DNA of 8,305 bases, taken from contig CAJFTV010000063.1 in the NCBI GenBank assembly GCA_904420055.1, positions 1 to 8,305 on the forward strand, written 5' to 3'. The stretch is from Candidatus Alloscillospira gallinarum (GTDB lineage: Bacteria; Bacillota; Clostridia; Oscillospirales; Oscillospiraceae). Shown piece by piece: positions 1 to 6,481 of the stretch (within the stretch, counting starts at the first letter, position 1; every line of letters starts with the position of its first letter). The notes under the pieces were generated by a model. That model ran no database searches. It saw only the letters and a list, made by a program, of their open reading frames with translations, and was not told the origin of the DNA. The position numbers and the translations under genes were made by a program.

Positions 1-1926
1 GACAGTCTCGCCCTTTTAAGCCCCCACGGAATATGCGCCGTGGGCGCGCTGCTGGGATATATGAACGACACCCAGAAAACCGACCTCTCCCATATATCAA
101 CCCTGCGTGTAAACTCCACCGGCACATATATGGAGATAGACGTGCAGTCAATGCGCAACCTGGAACTTGTAAGCTCCCTTAGAATGATGGAGAAAAAGGG
201 CAGCCTTCTATGGGTGCTGGACAAGACAAAGACCGCTATGGGCCGCCGTATGATACGCTCCTGGGTACTGCACCCGCTTCTCTCTCCCAGCGAAATAAAG
301 CGCAGGCAGGGCGCAGTAAATGAGTTTTACATAAATGCGGTGCTCACCGGGGATATGGCGGACGCACTGCGCCAGATTGGCGATATTGAGAGACTTGTGG
401 GCAAAATAGTGTACGGCACGGCAAACGGCCGTGATATGCGCACAATGGCCCAGTCCCTCAGCTATATTCCGGAGGTCATACGACTTCTCTCCACCTGCCG
501 CAGTTCCCTTTTAAAAGAGCTCTTTTCTATGGACCCATTAACTGATATATACCGCTTAATTGACGAGGCCATATGTGACGACCCTCCGTTTTCCGTCCGG
601 GAGGGCGGCATAATGCGCCCCGGATATAATGAAAGGGTTGATTACCTCCGCGGACTTCTGGACAACAGCAGCGCCGCCCTTGCGGGAATTGAGCAGCGGG
701 AGCGGGAGCGCACGGGCAAAAAGCTCAAGGTGGGGTACAACCGGGTATTTGGATATTACATAGAAATCCCCCGCAGTATGTCGGAGGACGTGCCTGAGGA
801 CTACATAAGAAAGCAGACCCTTACAAACTGTGAGCGGTTCATAACCCAGGAGCTCAAGGAACTGGAAACAGAGCTTCTAAACGCCAAGGACAGCCTTGCC
901 GACCTTGAATACCGCCTTTTCACTGAACTCCGTGAAAAGATTTCCGGGGAGGTTCTCAGGATTCAGGACACCGCCGCAAAGCTTGCGGAGACAGACGTTC
1001 TGTGCTCCTTTGGATATGTGGCGGCAAAAAACAACTACTGTATGCCGGAAATTGACCTCTCCGGTGAAATAAGGATAAAAGACGGACGCCACCCGGTGGT
1101 GGAGCTCATGCAGTCTGATGCACTCTTCGTGCCAAACGACACAAGCCTTGACAGCGAAGAGTGCCGGGCACTAATAATCACCGGTCCCAATATGGCAGGT
1201 AAATCCACATACATGCGTCAGACAGCCCTTATTGTGCTGATGGCACAGATGGGCTCGTTTGTTCCGGCAAAATCTGCCACCGTGGGCATAGTTGACCGGG
1301 TTTTTACACGGATAGGCGCATCTGACGACCTGGCCGCCGGAATGTCCACCTTCATGGTGGAGATGACCGAGGTGGCGGATATCCTCAAAAACGCCACTTC
1401 CTCCAGCCTTCTCATACTGGACGAGATTGGACGCGGCACCTCCACATATGACGGAATGTCAATTGCCAGGGCAATCCTGGAATACTGCGCAGACAGGCGT
1501 AGCCTTGGCGCAAAAACCATGTTTGCCACCCATTATCACGAGCTCACTACAATGGAGGCGGAAAAGCCGGGGATTAAAAACTGCTGCATCACCGCAAAAA
1601 AGCGGGGCGGCGACATAATCTTCCTCCGCAAGATAATAAACGGCATAGCAGACGACAGCTACGGAATCGAGGTGGCCGGTCTTGCCGGTGTGCCGGAAAG
1701 CGTAGTTAAGCGGGCCAAGGCCATTTTAAAAGAGCTGGAGGCCGGCGCTTCACCTGGCATTCCGCACGAGAAGCACAGCACTGAAGACGACAGCCAGCTT
1801 TCCCTGCTCCAGATGTCCGGAAGCGAGGTAATAGACACCCTGAAAAACACGGACCTTAACACCATAACGCCAATAGAAGCCATGAATCTCCTGTACAACC
1901 TCAAAAAGAAGGTGCAAGATGTCTGA
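1..1926 (+). CDS. mutS: DNA mismatch repair protein MutS (5' end missing)
   Basis: MutS recognises base mismatches and small loops in newly replicated DNA and uses ATP to signal repair. The frame is open from the first base, so 641 residues are visible; with a family length of about 850-880, roughly 220-240 N-terminal residues, including the mismatch-contacting Phe-x-Glu domain, lie outside the window. The core/lever region is recognisable from LDKTKTAMGRRMIRSW near visible residues 74-90. The clamp follows, then the ATPase with Walker A GPNMAGKST (from residue 395, base 1183), the STFMVEMTE signature (from 449), Walker B LLILDEIGRGTS (Asp474, Glu475) and the ATHYHE switch (about 509-514). 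The C-terminal tail is short and ends in a helix like that of other Firmicute MutS1 proteins. All ATPase motifs are intact. The stop overlaps the next gene's start by 8 nt, implying co-transcription. MutS2 is unlikely because there is no Smr domain and the clamp/core match MutS1. Confidence 0.97.
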   Translation, partial: DSLALLSPHGICAVGALLGYMNDTQKTDLSHISTLRVNSTGTYMEIDVQSMRNLELVSSLRMMEKKGSLLWVLDKTKTAMGRRMIRSWVLHPLLSPSEIKRRQGAVNEFYINAVLTGDMADALRQIGDIERLVGKIVYGTANGRDMRTMAQSLSYIPEVIRLLSTCRSSLLKELFSMDPLTDIYRLIDEAICDDPPFSVREGGIMRPGYNERVDYLRGLLDNSSAALAGIEQRERERTGKKLKVGYNRVFGYYIEIPRSMSEDVPEDYIRKQTLTNCERFITQELKELETELLNAKDSLADLEYRLFTELREKISGEVLRIQDTAAKLAETDVLCSFGYVAAKNNYCMPEIDLSGEIRIKDGRHPVVELMQSDALFVPNDTSLDSEECRALIITGPNMAGKSTYMRQTALIVLMAQMGSFVPAKSATVGIVDRVFTRIGASDDLAAGMSTFMVEMTEVADILKNATSSSLLILDEIGRGTSTYDGMSIARAILEYCADRRSLGAKTMFATHYHELTTMEAEKPGIKNCCITAKKRGGDIIFLRKIINGIADDSYGIEVAGLAGVPESVVKRAKAILKELEAGASPGIPHEKHSTEDDSQLSLLQMSGSEVIDTLKNTDLNTITPIEAMNLLYNLKKKVQDV

Positions 1927-2635
1927 TTTGTCCAGCCCCCTTCACACGGGAATGACCAAGGCTCAGGCGGTTTTCGGGATATTCTTTATCCCTTTTCACA
2001 GCGTGCTTCTGCCAATGGCCTTCTCCTCCGTGTATAACAACGTGATGGCCCCGGCGGGAATAATACTAAGTACCGCCACCCTAAACCTCGCCCTTTACTC
2101 CATGAGCTTTCTCATTCTCCTCTTTCCCATGCTCAGCTATCTGAGAAAGTCATTTTCCGCCATATTTGACCACTTTGGAAAATTTGTAACATCTGTTTTA
2201 ATGGGTGTGTCGGCGCATTATGTGCTGTCTTTTATTCTCAGCTTCCTGCTGCTTCTTGTCATGCCGGAGCTTGCAAACCCAAATACCGACGCCATTATAA
2301 GCTCCGCCAGCAACAACACGGCCCAGGTCCTTGTGTACACCGTGCTTCTGGCCCCCATAATCGAGGAGACAATGTTCCGCGGCGCGTTATTCGGCGCAAT
2401 AAGAAACAAGCACCGCATAATCGCATATATCGTCACAGCCGTGGTTTTCTCCGTTTACCATCTCTGGTCGTATTTCTTTGTCAGCTATTCAAACGAGCTG
2501 TGGCTGTATCTTCTGCAGTATGTGCCAATCACGGTTATTCTGTGTCTCGCCTATGAAAAAAGCGGCACGCTGTGGAGCCCAATTCTCATACACGCTATAA
2601 TAAACTTTATATCCATAAGGATAACGGCCATGTAA
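1919..2635 (+). CDS. CPBP (CAAX/Abi) family intramembrane metalloprotease
   Basis: This 238-residue protein is very hydrophobic, with about six to seven predicted membrane segments (roughly 13-36, 47-72, 88-115, 134-148, 166-190, 196-212, 219-236). It carries the three hallmarks of the CPBP/Abi (Rce1-like) glutamic protease family: EExxxR (Glu149, Glu150, Arg154 in EETMFRG), FxxxH (Phe177, His181) and a final HxxxN (His225, Asn229), so the catalytic site looks complete. Known relatives cleave prenylated proteins in eukaryotes; in bacteria they serve in bacteriocin self-immunity, peptide maturation or surface protein processing. The substrate here cannot be read from the sequence. The ATG lies inside the end of mutS (8-nt overlap), so translation is probably coupled to mutS. 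No bacteriocin precursor or prenyltransferase gene is nearby in the window, so a housekeeping role is as likely as an immunity one. Confidence 0.9.
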   Translation: MSDLSSPLHTGMTKAQAVFGIFFIPFHSVLLPMAFSSVYNNVMAPAGIILSTATLNLALYSMSFLILLFPMLSYLRKSFSAIFDHFGKFVTSVLMGVSAHYVLSFILSFLLLLVMPELANPNTDAIISSASNNTAQVLVYTVLLAPIIEETMFRGALFGAIRNKHRIIAYIVTAVVFSVYHLWSYFFVSYSNELWLYLLQYVPITVILCLAYEKSGTLWSPILIHAIINFISIRITAM

Positions 2636-2684
2636 ATTTCTTGTGTATATTTTCCCCTCCGTGCATATACTGTCCTATATGCCC

Positions 2685-2717
2685 GATTGCAGGCAGTCAT
2701 TCTGTACGCCTGTAATC
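2685..2717 (+). terminator. Hairpin after the protease gene, possible terminator or leader structure
   Basis: GATTGCAGGC (2685-2694) pairs with GCCTGTAATC (2708-2717), with one G-U pair and a 13-nt loop; two more C-G pairs form beyond a single mismatch, extending to about 2720. It lies 50 nt after the protease stop and is followed after a few bases by AATTTTC, a weak U-tract. It may end or attenuate the mutS unit, or structure the leader of the small frame starting at 2740. Pairing is certain; function is inferred. Confidence 0.35.
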
Positions 2718-2739
2718 AGGTAATTTTCGGAGGCATAAT

Positions 2740-2841
2740 ATGGAATATATGCACAACAAGGAAAAGCCCCCTGTCTCCTCGTCCGGTGACATTGACGACC
2801 TCATCTACGGGCAAGACAGCGGAGGTCCAAGCGAGAGATGA
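2740..2841 (+). CDS. Possible 33-residue hydrophilic small protein
   Basis: I do not recognise this peptide. An ATG at 2740 follows a good ribosome binding site (CGGAGG, 2728-2733) at a 6-nt spacing and opens 33 codons ending in TGA at 2839-2841, just before the hairpin at 2874-2908. The product starts MEYMHNKEKPPVSSSGD, is hydrophilic, rich in Ser, Gly, Asp and Glu, and has no Cys and no membrane segment or signal peptide. It lies on the same strand as mutS and the protease, 104 nt after the protease stop, so it could be the last gene of that unit or have its own promoter. A weak -10-like TATACT (2666-2671) lies upstream with no good -35. The ribosome binding site and position between two hairpins favour a real gene; the short length is the main reason for doubt. 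Confidence 0.45.
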   Translation: MEYMHNKEKPPVSSSGDIDDLIYGQDSGGPSER

Positions 2842-2873
2842 CAGATAATTGTTTTTTGCATTTCTTAAATTAA

Positions 2874-2908
2874 CACAGGGTGATGCCAGCACTTGGCATC
2901 ACCCTGTG
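2874..2908 (+). terminator. Strong 15-bp hairpin between convergent genes, probable terminator
   Basis: CACAGGGTGATGCCA (2874-2888) pairs perfectly with TGGCATCACCCTGTG (2894-2908) around a 5-nt loop. It lies 33 nt after the small frame's stop on the plus strand and about 90 nt beyond the deaminase stop on the minus strand. The plus-strand tail (CTCTTTGTT) and the minus-strand tail (TTAATTTAAG) are both only moderately U-rich, so it could terminate from both sides. The perfect stem and convergent setting support the call; the weak U-tracts lower it. Confidence 0.65.
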
Positions 2909-3000
2909 CTCTTTGTTCGGAACACAGTAAATCATCGCCATATCCCAATGTGTTTTTCTGCGTCACCACCGCCGGGACGCAATCCGGCCTGTATGAAAAT

Positions 3001-3393
3001 TTATATCCACCACTCCGGAACAAGGTCTTCAAGAGTGAGGACTCTGCCTGAACTATAATCCATCATAATCTCTACCTCACCGTATCTGTCCGGCATGAGC
3101 TGAGCCATAAATTCGCGGCACGCACCACAGGGCGCACCTGTTTTTCCGTCCGGCATTAACGCCAAAACCCGTCTAAGTTCGCCCTCTCCGTTTGTTATCA
3201 TATTGAACATGGCGTTTCTCTCCGCACATATGCCCAGAGAACACGCTGTGTCTACACACACTCCCACATAGATTTTTCCGGAGACTGCCTCTACAGCGGC
3301 CGCCACGCAACCCGCGCTGACTTGCTTGGAAATATTCCTGTCCCTTTGTACTTTTTTCGCAGCGTCGTACAAATCTGTCCATATCTTTTCCAT
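3001..3393 (-). CDS. Cytidine/blasticidin-type nucleoside deaminase family protein
   Basis: This 130-residue protein has the zinc signature of the cytidine deaminase superfamily: CAE (Cys56, catalytic Glu58) and PCGAC (Cys89, Cys92), in the order and at the length typical of small tetrameric cytidine deaminases. Those enzymes hydrolyse cytidine and deoxycytidine to uridine and deoxyuridine in pyrimidine salvage. The segment before CAE (VGVCVDTACSLGICAE) lacks the usual N-x-E ribose-binding motif; Cys46 and Asp48 stand near the Asn and Glu positions and the spacing is one residue shorter. The LEDLVPEWW end also recalls blasticidin-S-deaminase-like members. The fold and zinc chemistry are therefore secure, but the substrate is not, and I withhold the symbol cdd. 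The ATG has GGGAGG (3402-3407) upstream at an 8-nt spacing. The gene is a single transcription unit with its own promoter, divergent from prfB. Confidence 0.88.
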   Translation of the reverse strand: MEKIWTDLYDAAKKVQRDRNISKQVSAGCVAAAVEAVSGKIYVGVCVDTACSLGICAERNAMFNMITNGEGELRRVLALMPDGKTGAPCGACREFMAQLMPDRYGEVEIMMDYSSGRVLTLEDLVPEWWI

Positions 3394-3426
3394 GACTTTA
3401 GCCTCCCATTACAATCTGCTGATTAA

Positions 3427-3455
3427 ATTTTACTATACGCAAGGTCTGTCCTCAA
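3427..3455 (-). promoter_or_regulatory. Sigma-A-type promoter for the deaminase gene
   Basis: Read on the minus strand, TTGAGG (3455-3450) and TAAAAT (3432-3427) are separated by exactly 17 nt. The expected start of transcription near 3420 leaves a leader of about 27 nt before the ATG at 3393, including the ribosome binding site. Four of six -35 bases and five of six -10 bases match the consensus. Confidence 0.65.
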
Positions 3456-3504
3456 TAGACACCGTCAAAATTATTCGGAAGCAATTAACTTCCGTTTGCC
3501 CCCC

Positions 3505-3533
3505 TTTACACACAAATGGTTTTCGGATATAAT
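3505..3533 (+). promoter_or_regulatory. Sigma-A-type promoter for prfB
   Basis: TTTACA (3505-3510) and a perfect TATAAT (3528-3533) are separated by 17 nt. Transcription should start near 3540, about 30 nt before the prfB ATG at 3571. This placement rules out the upstream in-frame ATG at 3496 as the start, since it would precede the transcript. Confidence 0.8.
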
Positions 3534-3570
3534 ATTAACGGTACTTAAAGATGAAACGGAGCTCCGAATT

Positions 3571-4683
3571 ATGATAGAATTTGAAGATTATAAAGTTAAA
3601 ATACACGCGCTGAAGCCCACGCTGGACACTCTCCGCGGCGCACTCAAGCTGGAGGAGGCAAAAAAAGAGGCGGACGAGCTGGAGGCCCAGTCAGCTCAGG
3701 ACGGCTTCTGGAACGATATTGAAAACTCTCAAAAGGTCCTCCAGCGCATAAAGCACTTAAAGCACAAGTGTGAAAAATATGACAAGCTCGCCTCCCAGTA
3801 CGACGACCTTCTCGCCCTGTGCCAGATGGCCATTGAGGAAAATGACGACAGCCTCCTGCCGGAGCTGGAGGAGGAGTTTGCGGTATTTGAAAAGAACCTT
3901 GAGGACACACGGCTCTCCACGCTTCTCACCGGTGAGTACGACGAGTGCAACGCCATACTTAACTTCCACGCCGGCGCAGGCGGAACGGAGGCGCAAGACT
4001 GGACACAGATGCTATACCGCATGTACACCCGCTGGGCGGAGCGCCACGGCATGAAATACCGCCTTCTTGACTATCTCGACGGCGAAGAGGCCGGAATAAA
4101 GTCCGCCTCTATCTGTATTGAGGGCGAAAACGCATACGGCTACTTAAAAAGCGAGAGCGGAATACACCGGCTTGTCCGCGTTTCACCCTTTGACGCCTCC
4201 GGCAGACGTCACACCTCTTTTGCCGCTGTTGAGGTTATGCCCGAAATATCCGACGATGTTGAGATTGACATTCGTCCGGAGGATTTAAAAGTGGACACTT
4301 ACCGCTCCTCCGGCGCCGGCGGCCAGCACGTTAACAAGACAGAGTCCGCAATAAGAATAACACACATTCCCACCGGCATAATCGTCGCCTGCCAGACTGA
4401 GCGCAGCCAGCACCAGAACAGGGAGTATGCCATGCGTATGCTCCGCTCAAAGCTTGTGGAGATAAAGGAGCGTGAGCACCTGGAGAAAATCGAAGATATA
4501 AAGGGCGAGCAGATGAAAATTGAGTGGGGCAGCCAGATACGCTCTTACGTGTTCATGCCCTATACCCTCGCCAAGGACCACCGCACCGGATTTGAAAACG
4601 GAAATATAAACGCTGTTATGGACGGCGACCTCGACGGTTTTATAAACGCCTACCTCAGCATGAAGGCCGGAGAAAACCAGTAA
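3571..4683 (+). CDS. prfB: Peptide chain release factor 2, without programmed frameshift
   Basis: RF2 reads UGA and UAA stop codons and triggers hydrolysis of the finished chain on the ribosome. The 370-residue product shows, in order, the helical N-terminal domain, the RF2-specific SPF recognition tripeptide (residues 205-207, in VRVSPFDASGRRHTSF) and the catalytic GGQ (250-252, in SGAGGQHVNKTES), the same numbering as in E. coli RF2; it then has the conserved WGSQIRSYV near the C-terminus. SPF rather than PxT separates it from RF1. The start at 3571 is chosen because it lies about 30 nt after the promoter's start site and has GGAG (3558-3561) at a 9-nt spacing. The usual in-frame UGA and slippery CTTTGAC near codon 25 are absent: codons 25-27 are CTC AAG CTG (3643-3651), so the gene is one continuous frame and cannot use the classical RF2 autoregulation. 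It is monocistronic, followed directly by a terminator. Confidence 0.97.
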   Translation: MIEFEDYKVKIHALKPTLDTLRGALKLEEAKKEADELEAQSAQDGFWNDIENSQKVLQRIKHLKHKCEKYDKLASQYDDLLALCQMAIEENDDSLLPELEEEFAVFEKNLEDTRLSTLLTGEYDECNAILNFHAGAGGTEAQDWTQMLYRMYTRWAERHGMKYRLLDYLDGEEAGIKSASICIEGENAYGYLKSESGIHRLVRVSPFDASGRRHTSFAAVEVMPEISDDVEIDIRPEDLKVDTYRSSGAGGQHVNKTESAIRITHIPTGIIVACQTERSQHQNREYAMRMLRSKLVEIKEREHLEKIEDIKGEQMKIEWGSQIRSYVFMPYTLAKDHRTGFENGNINAVMDGDLDGFINAYLSMKAGENQ

Positions 4684-4699
4684 AACCGTCCATATTTGA

Positions 4700-4729
4700 A
4701 AATACCCCCGGCCAAAGCCGGGGGTATTT
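4700..4729 (+). terminator. Intrinsic terminator of prfB
   Basis: AAATACCCCCGGC (4700-4712) pairs perfectly with GCCGGGGGTATTT (4717-4729) around the loop CAAA, 16 nt after the prfB stop codon. The GC-rich core flanked by A and T runs is typical of Rho-independent terminators, although the U-tract is short. Confidence 0.85.
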
Positions 4730-4811
4730 ATGTCATACAGCGGCTCTGCTGCTTTTCGGAGACAGCCACGCACAAAAGACACATACGGAAATAAATATCT
4801 CAGATACAGCA

Positions 4812-4839
4812 ACAGCGCCCAGGCTAACCTGGGCGCTGT
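4812..4839 (-). terminator. Perfect 12-bp hairpin, possible terminator of the kinase operon
   Basis: ACAGCGCCCAGG (4812-4823) pairs perfectly with CCTGGGCGCTGT (4828-4839) around the loop CTAA. It lies about 200 nt beyond the kinase stop on the minus strand and about 130 nt beyond prfB on the plus strand. Neither side has a real U-tract, so strand and function are uncertain; it might equally be the core of a small structured RNA. Confidence 0.4.
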
Positions 4840-4923
4840 GCTGTTAAAAGAGAGAGGGGGAAATTTTTCTGCATCCAGCTCAAGGTTCATTGGAATAGGA
4901 GGATGGGGACGGAGGGGGATTGT

Positions 4924-4951
4924 CCGACAGGAAGCTTTTGTCGGTTTGTTT
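4924..4951 (+). terminator. Short hairpin plus T-rich tail, possible plus-strand terminator
   Basis: CCGACA (4924-4929) pairs with TGTCGG (4939-4944) around a 9-nt loop, and the plus strand continues with TTTGTTT. The layout fits a weak Rho-independent terminator read rightward. No plus-strand gene is identified just upstream, so it would serve read-through from prfB or an unrecognised small transcript. Confidence 0.3.
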
Positions 4952-5035
4952 CCTTACCAATTAACCTCTTGCTGTGATTATATAATAATCTAACTTTTCA
5001 GATTTTGTGTGAATATACTTTTAAAATTTCGTGAA

Positions 5036-6481
5036 TTACTTTTCTGTTTTCCGCTGGTCTATTGTGAGCGTGAACGTAAAAGTAGTCGTGCCGTTCTCGC
5101 TTGTGACGAAAATATCCTCCCGGTGGTTGTCGAGAATTGTCTTTACAATGTAAAGGCCAAGACCCACGCCCTCTTTGTCTGTACTTCTGGACTTATCCGT
5201 CTTATGGAACCTGTCAAATATGAGCGGCAGCTCTTCGGGCGGTATCGTCTCGCCCTGATTTTCCACGGATACATACGCCCGCGTTCCCTTCTTCCAGAGC
5301 GACACCCGCAGCGTTCCGCCCTCTTTTGAGAATTTCACGGCATTGTCTATAAGGTTATACACCACTTGTGTTATGGAATCCCGGTCTCCAAGTGCGTGTA
5401 TGTGCTCCTCCGGACAGTCAACGTCCACATCAAGGCCGCGGCTGTTTATCTTCTGCTCCAGACTTAAAAGCGCCTGATAAATAAGCTCAGTAACATCAAA
5501 GCTCATACTGCGTATTACCGCCGGGTCCTTCGCCGTAAGCTGCGACATATCCAGCATGCCTCTTACAAGACGTGACAGCCGGTGCGTCTCAGATGAGATT
5601 ACGGCGATATACTCCATTTCTTTCTCCTTTGGTATCGTGCCGTCCAAAATTCCGTCTGCAAAGCCGGCTATAGTAGTCATGGGCGTTTTTAGCTCATGAG
5701 AGACATTGGCCACAAATTCACGTCTTCTCGTCTCAGACCGTTCAAGCGTGTCGGCCATCAGGTTAAAGGAGTCTGCCAGCTGTCCGACCTCATCTTCCCC
5801 GCTGACCTCCACCCGGGAGGACAGGTCGCCTCTGGTAAACTTTACCACAGCCTTTGTTATCTGATTCAGCGGACGGGTCGTTCTCTTTGTGGTTATAAAT
5901 GTGATTATAAACGTTATCTCCAGCACCACAATTGCCACAAGCAGCAGTACCCCGGAGTATCCGCGCCATAACTGAAGCATTGATGACCTGTCATTTGAAG
6001 TTAAAATATACCCTATACAGTTCCCTGTATCACCGCTGTAAACCGGCATTGCCACCACATATTGCGCTGTGCTGTATACTCCGCCTAACTTTGTGGAAAC
6101 ATTTATATACCCACCGTCATTGTGCGCGGCCTCATACAGTACATTTGTGGGAATCTGTTTTCCCATGTGCATACAGTTAATGTATTTGTCTGAGCATGAC
6201 ACCACAACCCCGGACGTATCAGTGAGAAGTATGTTGTTCCCCGACATGTTGGAGAGCATGGTCAGCACCATTTTCATCTCAAGGCTGTCGGTTGTCCACA
6301 TGCTGCTTAGTGCCGACACGTTATTTGTGGCCTCCTGCGCCATATGCAGCATCTCGTCACGGCGGCTGTTGTACATGAACCTGTAGCTCAGGGAAGCAAA
6401 AACCGCCCCAAGCATTGCAAAGCTCACAAACACAATTGCTGCTGTTGAGAAGAAATTTCTGAAAAAAATGGTCTTTCTCAT
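5036..6481 (-). CDS. Membrane sensor histidine kinase (HAMP-HisKA-HATPase)
   Basis: This 481-residue kinase is the sensor half of a two-component system. Domains in order: membrane segment about 10-32; an extracytoplasmic PAS/Cache-like sensor about 33-174; membrane segment about 175-197; HAMP linker about 198-250; dimerisation domain with the phospho-acceptor His262 in NVSHELKTP; and the ATP-binding domain with N box NLIDN (376-380), F box FDRF (422-425) and G2 box GVGLGL (438-443). The G1 box reads ENQGETIP (about 407-414), with Asn in place of the usual Asp. The sensor domain is Met-rich (Met44, 47, 61, 69, 71, 75, 79) and holds Cys96, Cys103-Met104-His105-Met106 and Cys155, which could bind metal or respond to redox; this is an inference. 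The ATG overlaps the regulator's stop by 4 nt (ATGA), so translation is coupled. No strong ribosome binding site is visible, consistent with coupling. Confidence 0.95.
   Translation of the reverse strand: MRKTIFFRNFFSTAAIVFVSFAMLGAVFASLSYRFMYNSRRDEMLHMAQEATNNVSALSSMWTTDSLEMKMVLTMLSNMSGNNILLTDTSGVVVSCSDKYINCMHMGKQIPTNVLYEAAHNDGGYINVSTKLGGVYSTAQYVVAMPVYSGDTGNCIGYILTSNDRSSMLQLWRGYSGVLLLVAIVVLEITFIITFITTKRTTRPLNQITKAVVKFTRGDLSSRVEVSGEDEVGQLADSFNLMADTLERSETRRREFVANVSHELKTPMTTIAGFADGILDGTIPKEKEMEYIAVISSETHRLSRLVRGMLDMSQLTAKDPAVIRSMSFDVTELIYQALLSLEQKINSRGLDVDVDCPEEHIHALGDRDSITQVVYNLIDNAVKFSKEGGTLRVSLWKKGTRAYVSVENQGETIPPEELPLIFDRFHKTDKSRSTDKEGVGLGLYIVKTILDNHREDIFVTSENGTTTFTFTLTIDQRKTEK

Larger units (their letters stand above)
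4684..5035. other. 352-nt intergenic region without a convincing gene
   Basis: This stretch lies between the convergent prfB and histidine kinase genes. Apart from the prfB terminator it holds two further hairpins (4812-4839 and 4924-4944), a purine-rich segment around 4846-4920 and an AT-rich stretch from about 4975 to 5035. Open frames exist in it (for example 4730-4993 on the plus strand), but they lack a usable ribosome binding site, run through the hairpins and encode nothing I recognise. A small RNA is possible but no clear promoter supports one. Confidence 0.6.

Noticed and set aside
1218..1529. 103-codon antisense open frame within mutS
   Set aside because: It lies opposite the conserved ATPase region, whose codon bias leaves the reverse frame open; no ribosome binding site or family match supports it.
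2952..2987. Small inverted repeats (TGCGTC/GACGCA and GCCGG/CCGGC) downstream of the deaminase gene
   Set aside because: The two alternative stems are only 5-6 bp, exclude each other and have no U-tract on the deaminase strand; the 15-bp hairpin at 2874-2908 is the better terminator.
3496..3570. Upstream in-frame ATG that would add 25 residues to RF2
   Set aside because: It lies upstream of the predicted -35 and -10 boxes and so outside the transcript, has no ribosome binding site, and the shorter start reproduces the E. coli numbering of SPF and GGQ.
4447..4890. 147-codon open frame on the minus strand
   Set aside because: It runs antisense through the 3' end of prfB, its terminator and a second hairpin, and its product matches no family I know.
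4730..4993. 87-codon open frame on the plus strand after prfB
   Set aside because: Its ATG directly follows the terminator stem, it has no separate ribosome binding site, it crosses two hairpins, and the product is low-complexity and unrecognised.
4960..5010. TATAAT-like sequences on both strands in the AT-rich segment
   Set aside because: No acceptable -35 lies at a 16-18 nt spacing on either strand, and no gene would be served.
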